64,000 bases of DNA from CAIZGX01 sp046048875 (GTDB lineage: Bacteria > Bacteroidota > Bacteroidia > Flavobacteriales_D > Sanyastnellaceae). The stretch is taken from NCBI GenBank assembly GCA_046048875.1, contig JBJOFG010000015.1, forward strand, positions 62,001 to 126,000. The letters are read 5' to 3'. Below are positions 16,377 to 25,271 of this stretch, one piece after another. A program made the translations under genes and the position numbers. The stretch's first letter is position 1. Every line of letters starts with the position of its first letter. The notes under the pieces were generated by a model, which searched no databases, was not told the DNA's origin, and worked only from the letters and a program-made list of their open reading frames with translations.

Positions 16377-17123
16377 TTAAACAGTATTCATGTTGTAATA
16401 CTCGTTGAAACGCTTGACGTATTTGCTTCGTATCTCGGCAATGTGATCATCTAAATCCTCTAACTTCCAATCATTCGTGGAGACTACATCCAATGTTTCA
16501 ATAATCACGGTCCCTCTTCTGAAAGGACGAAAATTCGCATAAGGATTCGATTCAATAGGCGTATAAATGAACAAGGCAACTATGGGCATTTTACAATTCA
16601 AGGCCATGTGATAAACACCTCTGTTGAAACGGGCTATTCGTTCACCATATCGATGAACTCCTTCAGAGGACCCCATAATACTTATCTGTTCTTCCTCCAC
16701 TCTTTTCTCCGTTCTGTAAAACAAATTCATTCTTCGTTCTTTGTTCTTTTTTTGAGGAATGTATAACAGTCCAATGGAGAAAGAGACTAACGCAACCGGG
16801 AGAAAGATCAGAATTTTTTCGCTCATTAAAATGCGCATATCCTTCAACCCCAGACCCATCAATACAAACCCGTCTAAATACGAATTGTGATTGAAGGTGA
16901 AGAAATGAGGTTTGTTTATTTCGGGAAGTTTAACGCGGTTTTCGACGCGTATTCCCATGACAGCAAGTGTTAGTTTACAGAACAAAGGGATTAATATCGT
17001 TCGATTAAAATTGGTTAGTAGGCCAAACGACAGGACACGAAGCAAAGAGCCTAACGTTCCAAACAGTATTATAAGCGCAAAGGCCATTACAACCTTATAC
17101 ACGTTCATTGCCTTTTTTATCAT
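16377..17123 (-). CDS. PlsC-like lysophospholipid/acyl acyltransferase
   Basis: The 248-residue membrane-bound acyltransferase has an N-terminal hydrophobic helix (~8-30) and the catalytic motif I NHNSYLD (78-84, H79 and D84). Motif III is GSSEGVHRYG (151-160) instead of the usual FPEGTRS, retaining E154-G155. Motif IV-like PIVALF follows. It should move an acyl chain from ACP or CoA onto a glycerol, amino or sphingoid acceptor at the inner membrane. As first gene of the operon it precedes an aminotransferase, an SDR and an exported GH109-like protein, which suggests a dedicated pathway for an amino-containing lipid or glycan. Confidence 0.8.
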   Translation of the reverse strand: MIKKAMNVYKVVMAFALIILFGTLGSLLRVLSFGLLTNFNRTILIPLFCKLTLAVMGIRVENRVKLPEINKPHFFTFNHNSYLDGFVLMGLGLKDMRILMSEKILIFLPVALVSFSIGLLYIPQKKNKERRMNLFYRTEKRVEEEQISIMGSSEGVHRYGERIARFNRGVYHMALNCKMPIVALFIYTPIESNPYANFRPFRRGTVIIETLDVVSTNDWKLEDLDDHIAEIRSKYVKRFNEYYNMNTV

Positions 17124-17138
17124 CTAAAGAAGTTCTTT

Positions 17139-17146
17139 CAAAATTA
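17139..17146 (-). promoter_or_regulatory. candidate -7 box of the acyltransferase operon
   Basis: On the minus strand TAATTTTG lies 15 nt before the start codon at 17123. It matches TAnnTTTG fully; a -33 TTG at the right spacing is not evident. Confidence 0.5.
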
Positions 17147-17227
17147 ATTCCGCTGAAATAAAGATAGGATAATTGATTTATAAGACATTATAGATTTTCC
17201 CTACTTTCACCAAATAATTCTAGTCCT

Positions 17228-18133
17228 ATGAAACTGAATACTTCTCTCCTCTTGACAGGTGCTTTAGCATTTTCGCTCGCTGGCTGCTCTGTATATTATA
17301 CCACTTCTGAAGTAGACGCAAGCTTGAGGTCTACCGTAGACCAAGTGAATGCATCTATTGAAAAGCTGCACAATCAAGTTTCAGCAATTGACCAGCAATA
17401 TCATGAAATTCATTGTGAGCAGCGGACAGCTGTGTATGTTTCTGCAGATCAAATGTTTGAAGGAATTGTGGCTCAATTAAAACAAATCGATGTACGACAT
17501 GCCGCTGTAAATTCCATTTACATCAATTTTCAAGATTACACCAAAGGAAAAGATAAAATCCAATCTGGGACACCAGAATGGGACAAAGTGAAAGCAGCAA
17601 AAGAATTATTGAAAAAGAATTTAGACGAAATTCAATCGGAAGGAAACGCACTCGTTGAAAAAGGAAATGCCTTCAACGAATTTGTAAATAAGAATCTTGT
17701 TCCAACAATTCAGGTTTGCGTTGTGGCCGATTACACAGCGCAATTCGAAAAAGCAATTGTAGACTTAACTGCAAATCAAAAGCAAGTCGCTGATCAATTG
17801 TCGCAATACCAGAAGAAGGTGGCTGAATTAATTTCGAAGCATTCGGCTACGAAGCCAGCATTGTGCAAGGAACTGAGTGCTGACCTTCAAAAAATAAATA
17901 CCGACGTCACACAGATTAGTCGCATTAAAATGAATTTGCAAATGACTGTGAATGGCTTCAAGGCAAACACACAAGGAATGACGAAGATTTATTCGTGTAG
18001 CAGCAATTGGAAAGTCGTTAGCGAAGCTGAAGCGGCTGTTAATGCTCAGCAGAAAGAAGCAAATGCGTTGCAGCAATCTATTCAGACTACCACAACGCAT
18101 TTGCAATCGCTTGTTGTTGCCTTAGGGCAATAA
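17228..18133 (+). CDS. coiled-coil lipoprotein of unknown function
   Basis: The 301-residue protein has a lipoprotein signal peptide with lipobox LAGC (Cys19 or so), so it is anchored to the inner or outer membrane facing the periplasm. Most of the rest is predicted α-helical coiled coil with heptad-like Leu/Ile/Val spacing (for example VDQVNASIEKLHNQVSAIDQ, and again near residues 180-210 and 270-300). Only five cysteines follow the lipobox. No family is recognised. TACTTTCA at 17202-17209 may be its -7 box. It converges on the large T9SS gene, leaving 7 bp between stop codons. Confidence 0.7.
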   Translation: MKLNTSLLLTGALAFSLAGCSVYYTTSEVDASLRSTVDQVNASIEKLHNQVSAIDQQYHEIHCEQRTAVYVSADQMFEGIVAQLKQIDVRHAAVNSIYINFQDYTKGKDKIQSGTPEWDKVKAAKELLKKNLDEIQSEGNALVEKGNAFNEFVNKNLVPTIQVCVVADYTAQFEKAIVDLTANQKQVADQLSQYQKKVAELISKHSATKPALCKELSADLQKINTDVTQISRIKMNLQMTVNGFKANTQGMTKIYSCSSNWKVVSEAEAAVNAQQKEANALQQSIQTTTTHLQSLVVALGQ

Positions 18134-18140
18134 CAGAATA

Positions 18141-21100
18141 TTAGTGCTTCACCAAGAAGCTGATGCTACCGGATTTCCCAGCCTTTTCAGACTTCAACGT
18201 ATATACACCCTCTGCGTAATTTTTCACGTTTAGGGTTACAATTTCTCTATTTACTTTCGAAGCGTAAATCAATTTACCTGTTGCATCGAACAACTGAATC
18301 GGCGCACCCAATTCCAGCCCTTTGAATGAAACATTTTCATTTGCCGGAGAAGGATAAGCCACGACCATAGACAGGCTGTTCTCCTCAACTCCTCCGCAAA
18401 TTTCGATCACAACAGAAACGGTTTCAGTTGTTGCGCATCCGTTCACATCGTAAGTGTACGTTATATCGTAAACGCCATCGCCAATTGTGGCTGAATTAAC
18501 TTCTCCTGTTGAACTGGCTGGTGCTCCATACACTCCACCTGAAGGGGTTCCTGATAATTGAGCAATATCTAGGAAATTAGAACACAAGGTATCCGCGGAT
18601 GAGGTCAGTGTAACAACTGGATAAGGAGTTACTTGCAGCAACGTTGTCACGGTGCTGTCACAACCGTTTGCGGCAATAAGAACATCAGTGTATGAACCTG
18701 ATGTTGTGTATGTGTTGTTGCCAATTGTAATAAACTCTCCCTCGCATATGTTTATGTTCTGCTGAACGGATACGCCGTTCGCATCGTCAACCAAGCCGTT
18801 ACAATTGTCATCGACATTGTTGTTACACAACTCTGTTGCATTTGGATTTACTGCGGCAGAAGCATCGGCGCAATCGGTGTTGTTTGAAATGTATCCAACA
18901 GGCTGCGCGCAATTATTGACAGACGCATTCGGATTACCGAATCCATCACCATCTGCATCGGCGAAATAAACATTTGTTGCGATACCTTCATCGATAAGCC
19001 CGTTGCAATTTTCATCGGCCGCATTGCAGATTTCTGTGGCGCTTGGATTAATTCCGGCTGCTCCATCGTTACAGTCAGTGTTCGAAGCGACATATCCTGC
19101 AGGCGCTGCACATCCTGTTTGAGTGATTGCATTGTTTCCAAAACCATCAGCATCGGCATCTGCGTAATAAGTTACTGAAGCTTGAACTACAATTGAAGAG
19201 GTCGTTGTGTTATTTCCTGCAGCATTTGTAACTGTGAGTGTCACTGTAAATGTTCCTGATGTGGCGTAGGTATGTGTAGGATTTGCAAGTGTTGAAGTTT
19301 GTCCATCCCCGAAATTCCATAAGTATGATGTTGGCGTTCCGATTGAAGTGTTCGTGAAGGCAACTGGTGTGCTCACACATGTCGAAGTTGGTGATGTGAA
19401 ACTCGCTGTCGGTGTTACTGGCGCTGAATTATAAATCCCCATTCCGAATCCTGAAAATCCCGTATTGAATGTTGAAGTAAAAGTCACATCGGTTCCGAAA
19501 ACTCCCAATGTTGCTGGCGCATCCACAATTGTATAGGTTCCGAAGTTTGCAGGAGTAACCGCTCCAATCGAACTTGCATTTCCATTTACTTTAATCATCT
19601 CAATGTTGTTGCGGCTATTTCCAGTAGTGGTTTCCCATGCAGCAACTTCGTTCTCTTTGTAGTACAATGTAATGGTGTAGTTGCCGGTTGCTGAATTATT
19701 TGTTGGGACAACCTTGAATGTTTTCGACATTAAATAATCTGGAGTGTTGTTGGTTGTGAAAGCCAACGCTGTTGGAGTGGTTCCTTGACGATCGACCATG
19801 ACATCGACACAACCATAATCGAATGAAGAATTGTTTTGAATCTTCATCATAATCTTCGACGATGTGGGATCAGAGAAGTATACCGTTCCGTTTGGACCGA
19901 GATAAGCCTGATCTGGCGCCGCAGTGTTCACGGCAGTTTGAATTCCAGCAGCTGCTTGTCCGGTCACCACTACATTATCAATTGAACACCCATACAACCA
20001 TCCGCCACCATCCGCGTAATTGAAAGCTACCATCAAGTTCGCCATACCCGCATATCCGTTCAGATCTACCGTGTAAGGTGCCCAAGCCGTATTTCCCGGA
20101 ATTGTAAAAAGGTCTGTGAAAGATGTCCCTCCGTTGGTGGAAATTTTGACCTTTGCAGATTCCGTAGCGTTTTGATAGGTATTACCTAAGAAAAATGCAT
20201 CGAATGTCAAAGAAGCGCCAGTATATCCAACCAAACTGAATACTGCTGATTTCAAATCAACGTTTGCTTGGGTGCAGTTACACGCGTCATCATTGATCCA
20301 AGCAAACTGGGTCGTGTTTGTGTTGGGAACCGTGAGGTTTGCACTAGATGCTGCAGCCGCTAACCCCACTTGCCAAGCCGTGTTTCCGGATGGATTTACG
20401 GTTGTAAACGGAGCAAGACCTGCGTTGAAGTTTTGAGTAAAAACTGTAGTTGGAACCGTTACGCCTGAAGGAGCAATATCGTCATCGTTAATGGTAACTG
20501 TAACGGCCTGATTAATTGTTCCAGCTTGCGCATTTCCTCCGTTTGCATTCAAAGAATAACCGAGCGTGATGGTCTCATTGCCCTCGATGTAATCGTCGTT
20601 GTAAACGTGAATAACAATGTTACCCGTAGTGGTGGTTGAATTGAAAGTAACCATTGGTGTTGCAACAACAAAGTCAACATTGTTTGTTGCTGTTCCACCT
20701 GTTATATTCACTGTGGCTGTCGTTGTTTGAGTTGGAGCCGTGCCTATAGATATCGGAATATTCAATACCGAATAATCCAAGCAATTGTTATTTACGTTTG
20801 CGCTGCTCTCATTCACAGAGGAAGTGTTGTTCGAAAACTGAACTGTTGCAGCACAACCTGGTATTGTAAATGCAGCAACACGCGTAGACCACGAAGCTGC
20901 AGGATTGTACATCCCAGTAAACCAAAATGTTTCACCATCGGCTGGATCTAAACCCAATTGGTTATAATCACCGTAACGGTTACTGTTGTTCGCTGCTGTT
21001 CCTGCAACAATAACAGTTTCTGGTTCCGTCATGGTGTTCAACGGATCGCAAGAGCGACGTCCTGTGTAACGCAAAGAAGGATAAACCGTGCTGCTTGAAA

Positions 21101-22436
21101 CATTGTATGCAAGACCTATATTTCCTGAGGCTGAAATTCCAATGGATGCCATCCAGCGGTGATTCGCATCTGGAGAGTAGGTCGCTTGTTGATAGATAGA
21201 CCAGGTACCCGAGGTTCCTCCAGTTCTGCGCAATTCGTACCAACGAATTCCTGCCTTATCGTTTCCATCAACATCAGCCGCATGGCAGCATACGATACTT
21301 TCGTGTGTACCGAAGTTTCTGTAGTGGATACGATTCATCAATACTTCTCGAAGAGGATCGAGCGTAATGCTAGACCCTGGTTGAGGGACACAAGCGAAAG
21401 AAGTATAACCGCATAACGATGAATTAAAAGCAGCAATCGGAAGAGTCGCCACCTGCGTGAGTGAAGTATTGGCAGGTGTTACCCAGTTAATGTTGAATGC
21501 CCACATTTCAAGGGCATCTGAAGTTGCACCCCAAGAATCGTCACGCATACGCATCACATATGCAGGTGTTCCTGTTGGAGGAAGCGTTGTTCCATTCAAG
21601 CTAACCGGAGTGGCTGCTTGGAAACCTATTGTTCCAAACGAGTTCAGGGTAAAGCGTTGCGCTGTTGTTGACGTTCCACCGGCAAGCATAGTCGTTCTAT
21701 CAATCGCGTATACAGCGGGACTGCTCTCATTTGAAGTGATGATGTAAGCATTGTTCCAAACGGCATATTTCGGATAGTCTGGAAACTGTGGAGCTGTAAA
21801 CGTGTATTTGTAATACGTTCCAAGCGGATCGGGAGTTGAAGAAACTGCAATAGAAAAGCGATTACCCGTTGCAGTAAATTCGCTCATGAACCAACGGTTT
21901 GCCAATTCGTCGTACATAACAATCGGATCGCCAGCACCACCTGGTTGACCAAAAAACGTGTCAAAATAAGTTTGTGCTTGAACTTGTGTTCCCGCTTTGT
22001 TCCAAATTCTGAAGTATGCTCCTGAACCACCGTTGATCATTTGAATGACATGGTTTGGTCCAACGTCTAACGAAGGGTCTGCAGGACTCACATTGGTATT
22101 ACCCATACCGTTGAAAGATAAAGTTAATCCACGATCGTCAGTTGCTGGATGTGGGTACTCGCTCTGTAACGCAGGATCCATACCTTTCGGCAGCGCATTG
22201 GGATTTATTTCAGGATACAACGACCATCTCTTTTTAGGATGATAACCAATTTTGTTCTCTTTCGTTTGTTCATTGGGAAAATTTGGATCCGCAACGAAAT
22301 CCCGAAGCGCCAATGTTTCACCCAAATATTCAACCTGAATGATATCTGGCTTTAGCAAAATAGTTTGTTGCTTTTCCTGCGCATTCATTCCAAGGAATGC
22401 ACTAAAAAAAATTACTGACGTGTATAATTTCCGCAT
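18141..22436 (-). CDS. large T9SS-secreted multidomain surface protein (Calx-β, PKD, MopE-like repeats, type A sorting domain)
   Basis: The 1431 residues begin with a signal peptide (MRKLYTSVIFFSAFLGMNAQ). An N-terminal ~500-residue β-propeller-like region follows, with VSPADPSLDVGPNHVIQMIN. Next come a Calx-β-like domain (~545-658), a CUB/jelly-roll-like segment with WINDDACNCTQ (~680-830), a PKD domain (~1002-1078) with YLWNFGDGQTS, and two MopE-like calcium-binding repeats (~1090-1210) rich in DADGDGFGN and CNGLIDEG. The last ~70 residues (AYPSPANENVSFKGLE to the C-terminal Lys-His) form a T9SS type A (Por secretion) sorting domain. It is probably a surface adhesin or exo-enzyme scaffold. 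Catalytic residues were not identified. Confidence 0.85.
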   Translation of the reverse strand: MRKLYTSVIFFSAFLGMNAQEKQQTILLKPDIIQVEYLGETLALRDFVADPNFPNEQTKENKIGYHPKKRWSLYPEINPNALPKGMDPALQSEYPHPATDDRGLTLSFNGMGNTNVSPADPSLDVGPNHVIQMINGGSGAYFRIWNKAGTQVQAQTYFDTFFGQPGGAGDPIVMYDELANRWFMSEFTATGNRFSIAVSSTPDPLGTYYKYTFTAPQFPDYPKYAVWNNAYIITSNESSPAVYAIDRTTMLAGGTSTTAQRFTLNSFGTIGFQAATPVSLNGTTLPPTGTPAYVMRMRDDSWGATSDALEMWAFNINWVTPANTSLTQVATLPIAAFNSSLCGYTSFACVPQPGSSITLDPLREVLMNRIHYRNFGTHESIVCCHAADVDGNDKAGIRWYELRRTGGTSGTWSIYQQATYSPDANHRWMASIGISASGNIGLAYNVSSSTVYPSLRYTGRRSCDPLNTMTEPETVIVAGTAANNSNRYGDYNQLGLDPADGETFWFTGMYNPAASWSTRVAAFTIPGCAATVQFSNNTSSVNESSANVNNNCLDYSVLNIPISIGTAPTQTTTATVNITGGTATNNVDFVVATPMVTFNSTTTTGNIVIHVYNDDYIEGNETITLGYSLNANGGNAQAGTINQAVTVTINDDDIAPSGVTVPTTVFTQNFNAGLAPFTTVNPSGNTAWQVGLAAAASSANLTVPNTNTTQFAWINDDACNCTQANVDLKSAVFSLVGYTGASLTFDAFFLGNTYQNATESAKVKISTNGGTSFTDLFTIPGNTAWAPYTVDLNGYAGMANLMVAFNYADGGGWLYGCSIDNVVVTGQAAAGIQTAVNTAAPDQAYLGPNGTVYFSDPTSSKIMMKIQNNSSFDYGCVDVMVDRQGTTPTALAFTTNNTPDYLMSKTFKVVPTNNSATGNYTITLYYKENEVAAWETTTGNSRNNIEMIKVNGNASSIGAVTPANFGTYTIVDAPATLGVFGTDVTFTSTFNTGFSGFGMGIYNSAPVTPTASFTSPTSTCVSTPVAFTNTSIGTPTSYLWNFGDGQTSTLANPTHTYATSGTFTVTLTVTNAAGNNTTTSSIVVQASVTYYADADADGFGNNAITQTGCAAPAGYVASNTDCNDGAAGINPSATEICNAADENCNGLIDEGIATNVYFADADGDGFGNPNASVNNCAQPVGYISNNTDCADASAAVNPNATELCNNNVDDNCNGLVDDANGVSVQQNINICEGEFITIGNNTYTTSGSYTDVLIAANGCDSTVTTLLQVTPYPVVTLTSSADTLCSNFLDIAQLSGTPSGGVYGAPASSTGEVNSATIGDGVYDITYTYDVNGCATTETVSVVIEICGGVEENSLSMVVAYPSPANENVSFKGLELGAPIQLFDATGKLIYASKVNREIVTLNVKNYAEGVYTLKSEKAGKSGSISFLVKH

Positions 22437-22497
22437 GCACTAAAAAATTTCCGACAAGATAATTCAGAAGCTATTAACCAAAAAAAAATAGTACGCT

Positions 22498-22505
22498 TAT
22501 CTTTG
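22498..22505 (+). promoter_or_regulatory. candidate -7 box (TATCTTTG) of the polyprenyl synthase gene
   Basis: Full match to TAnnTTTG, 49 bp before the ATG at 22555. No clear -33 element. Confidence 0.45.
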
Positions 22506-22554
22506 AAGTCTTAAGCCCTTTTAAACAAAACAGGACAACAATTGTCTCTTTACC

Positions 22555-23523
22555 ATGAACTTTGAACATCACATTTCTTCGGTTGAAAATGCACTCGCTC
22601 AATGGAAGATCCCACAAGACTCACCGAACTTAGCTGAACCCATTCGATATTTACTCTCGTTAGGTGGCAAACGCATTCGTCCAGTGCTCACACTTCTGGG
22701 GCATGAACTGTTCAACGAGAATGCAGAAAGCGCGATTTCACAAGCTCTAGCGGTAGAAGTCTTTCACAACTTTACCCTAATGCACGACGACATTATGGAC
22801 AATGCTCCATTACGAAGAGGCAAACAAACGGTTCATGAAAAATGGAACGTCAACACAGCAGTATTAAGCGGCGACGGAATGATGATTCAATCATACGATT
22901 TATTGTTGAAAGGCCAAGAGACCAAGTTCGTCGAGCTTTTCAAATGCTTTAATCAAACTGCATGGGAAGTGTGTGTAGGACAGCAAATGGACATGGATTT
23001 TGAGAAGCGTGAAGATGTAAGTTTAGATGAATATCTCGAAATGATTCGCTTGAAAACCGCTGTTCTTTTGGGGTGTGCACTTCGTTTAGGAGCTATTTCA
23101 GCCAACGCTTCGAAAGAAGATCAAGAACATTTACGTTTGTTTGGTGAACACCTAGGACTTTCCTTTCAGTTGCGCGACGATTATCTAGATGCCTACGGAG
23201 ATCCCGAGAAATTCGGAAAGCAAGTTGGTGGAGACATTCTTGCAGACAAAAAGACTTATCTGTATTTGCATACGGCCAACCACGAAGATGCTAGCATTCC
23301 AAGTGAACTGAAGGCTCTGCATGGAAATTCAGAAGACCCAAGTGCGAAAATTACGTCCACTCTTCATTTGTTTTCGAAGTCTAAAGCGGATAAAGTAACC
23401 TTAGCCAAAAGTGAGTCTTATTACACCAGCGCGTTGAGTCATTTAGATGCCATTTCAGTGGCAGAAGACAATAAAACGGCTCTCCGTCAATTGGCCTCTT
23501 ACCTCCTGGAACGCGAATCGTGA
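22555..23523 (+). CDS. polyprenyl (trans-isoprenyl) diphosphate synthase
   Basis: The 322-residue enzyme condenses isopentenyl diphosphate with an allylic diphosphate. The first aspartate-rich motif is DDIMD (78-82) followed by RRG, and the second is DDYLD (208-212). GGKRIRP (37-43) binds diphosphate. The DDxxD form without insert is the short to medium chain type (GGPP/FPP or octaprenyl); the bulky residues just before the first motif (F73, M76) suggest a relatively short product but do not decide it. It may provide precursors for menaquinone, carotenoids or undecaprenyl phosphate. Its stop overlaps the GTG start of the next small gene. Confidence 0.9.
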   Translation: MNFEHHISSVENALAQWKIPQDSPNLAEPIRYLLSLGGKRIRPVLTLLGHELFNENAESAISQALAVEVFHNFTLMHDDIMDNAPLRRGKQTVHEKWNVNTAVLSGDGMMIQSYDLLLKGQETKFVELFKCFNQTAWEVCVGQQMDMDFEKREDVSLDEYLEMIRLKTAVLLGCALRLGAISANASKEDQEHLRLFGEHLGLSFQLRDDYLDAYGDPEKFGKQVGGDILADKKTYLYLHTANHEDASIPSELKALHGNSEDPSAKITSTLHLFSKSKADKVTLAKSESYYTSALSHLDAISVAEDNKTALRQLASYLLERES

Positions 23524-23834
23524 ACCTTCCTTCGAGACAAATAAGTGAAGATGTATTTCTTCAAATGCTGAAGGACTTAACCTTAGCAGGTTTTCAGATG
23601 ACCGAGGCACCCGGATTTGAAAATGGCTACGATTTCCTTTTCGATTTTTTTCAAGTTCAATTGAAACAAGCTCCTTCGAATCTGCGAAGATTTTTATACA
23701 CTGCCGACATTACCGAGCATACGATTGCCACGAAAGTTACGTCGCACATACCCGCAGAGGCGGCGGCACAATTGCTCGAGCTCGCTTTGGAACGCATGCA
23801 AATAAAAATTGATTTGCGGAAGAAGTACAGTTAG
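23520..23834 (+). CDS. small conserved-looking cytosolic protein of unknown function
   Basis: The 104-residue protein starts with GTG at 23520, giving a GTGA overlap with the polyprenyl synthase stop, which strongly suggests translational coupling. It is α/β, without signal peptide or membrane segment; recognisable phrases are GFENGYDFLFDFFQVQL and YTADITEHTI. I do not recognise the family. The coupling suggests a role connected to the synthase or simply a shared operon. Confidence 0.65.
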   Translation: MNLPSRQISEDVFLQMLKDLTLAGFQMTEAPGFENGYDFLFDFFQVQLKQAPSNLRRFLYTADITEHTIATKVTSHIPAEAAAQLLELALERMQIKIDLRKKYS

Positions 23835-24163
23835 TTGATTTCTCCGGTAATGTAGATCTCTAACATTCCCCATACGATTTGAGTGAAGAAAGCCACTAAA
23901 AGAGCAACGATGTAGAAAGAAAGCATGGTGCGAAACTTCTTATTTACTTTATCGTATTTCACAATGTGATCGACCGTCACCGAGGCTACTCCCAAAAAGT
24001 TCAAGAACATAAACAAAGCCCAGTGCGCGCGGATTTCAGCATATGCATTCAACCAAAACGTGCTTGTTTCGCTCATAAACTTCGACACATAAAAGTACAC
24101 GTTGAAAAACGTGCAGGCCACGTATGCAAAAGGAATTAATACTTTACCAGGAATATCGTTCAT
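23831..24163 (-). CDS. small membrane protein of unknown function
   Basis: The 110 residues contain three likely membrane helices: about 8-26 (VLIPFAYVACTFFNVYFYV), 47-65 (HWALFMFLNFLGVASVTV) and 83-105 (LSFYIVALLVAFFTQIVWGML). Short basic segments (KYDKVNKKFR) lie between the second and third. It is followed by nothing on its strand until the small overlap with the convergent 104-residue gene, and it is preceded by meaB with a 13-bp gap, so it may be transcribed with meaB. No family recognised. Confidence 0.65.
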   Translation of the reverse strand: MNDIPGKVLIPFAYVACTFFNVYFYVSKFMSETSTFWLNAYAEIRAHWALFMFLNFLGVASVTVDHIVKYDKVNKKFRTMLSFYIVALLVAFFTQIVWGMLEIYITGEIN

Positions 24164-24176
24164 GCGGCTAAATTAA

Positions 24177-25217
24177 TCACGCCGAGAAGAACAAAGCAAT
24201 AAAACTTTCAGCAGCTCTGTGGGCAGACAATTCTTTCGAGACCACACGATTCAATGTGGATTCATACTTCTCTTTGAAGTGCGGCTTACTTTGTAATTGA
24301 TGCAATAAAACTTGATGAATCTGTTCTTCAAAACTACTCACCAATTGTCGCTTCCGATTCTCTTCCTTCCATCCGTTTGAAACACTCCAGCGCTCGAATT
24401 TTTCAATTTCATTCCACACAACATCAATCCCCTTTGACTCAAGAGATGAGGTGGTGAAGACTTGAGGAATCCAATTGTTTTCACGTTGCGGAAATAGATG
24501 CAATGCCGACGTGTATTCGCCCTTTGCTTTCTCGGCTTTCAATTCATTGCCGCTGTCTGCCTTCGTAATAACCATGGCATCTGTCAGTTCCATAATACCG
24601 CGCTTAATGCCCTGAAGCTGATCTCCAGCGCCAGCCAACATGAGCAATAAAAAGAAATCTGTCATGGCATGCACTGCTGTTTCGCTCTGCCCCACTCCCA
24701 CTGTTTCCACTAACACAATGTTGTATCCCGCCGCTTCACACAACAAGATACTTTCACGTGTGCTGCGGTTCACTCCGCCCAAGTGCGAACTTGAGGGCGA
24801 CGGGCGAACGAAAGCATTCGGATGCAAGGACAATTCATTCATTCGTGTCTTATCGCCCAAGATGCTTCCCTTTGAAATGGGACTTGAGGGATCTATTGAA
24901 AGAACGGCCAATTTATTTTCTTCATTTTGAAAAACTTCGCGCGCTAGCGCTTCAATGAAGGTCGACTTCCCCACCCCGGGAACTCCTGTAATACCAATGC
25001 GAAGAGAATATCCTGTATATGGAAGAATGCGTTCAATGACTTCATCCATAACTTCAATGTGCTCACCCCTATTGCTTTCCAGAAGCGTTAAGGCTGAAGC
25101 CAAGGCCAAGCGGTCGTGCGCTAAAATACCTTTCACCAACTCTTCAGATTGAAAAGACGCTTGACGTTCTTTCAGTCTATTTTTATATTGAAGTTGAGCG
25201 TTGTTCTTGGCGTTCAT
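24177..25217 (-). CDS. meaB: methylmalonyl-CoA mutase-associated GTPase MeaB
   Basis: The 346-residue SIMIBI-class G protein chaperones adenosylcobalamin delivery to, and protects, methylmalonyl-CoA mutase. Walker A is GVPGVGKST (78-86). Further G motifs are D in SIDPSSP (residue ~108), the switch region ETVGVGQSE and the base-specific TKAD. The N-terminal helix and C-terminal dimerisation arm are present and the length is typical (~330-350). The mutase itself is not in the window. The short intergenic region to the TSUP transporter gene (54 bp) holds the promoters of both. Confidence 0.93.
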   Translation of the reverse strand: MNAKNNAQLQYKNRLKERQASFQSEELVKGILAHDRLALASALTLLESNRGEHIEVMDEVIERILPYTGYSLRIGITGVPGVGKSTFIEALAREVFQNEENKLAVLSIDPSSPISKGSILGDKTRMNELSLHPNAFVRPSPSSSHLGGVNRSTRESILLCEAAGYNIVLVETVGVGQSETAVHAMTDFFLLLMLAGAGDQLQGIKRGIMELTDAMVITKADSGNELKAEKAKGEYTSALHLFPQRENNWIPQVFTTSSLESKGIDVVWNEIEKFERWSVSNGWKEENRKRQLVSSFEEQIHQVLLHQLQSKPHFKEKYESTLNRVVSKELSAHRAAESFIALFFSA

Positions 25218-25259
25218 GGACAGTTCAAAGAAAAGAAAAAATGTGCAGACCGAAAATAT

Positions 25260-25267
25260 TATTTTTG
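25260..25267 (+). promoter_or_regulatory. -7 box (TATTTTTG) 4 nt before the TSUP transporter ATG
   Basis: Full match to TAnnTTTG. Only 4 nt separate it from the ATG at 25272, so the transcript would start at or just next to the start codon (leaderless). Confidence 0.55.
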
Positions 25268-25271
25268 TGAA

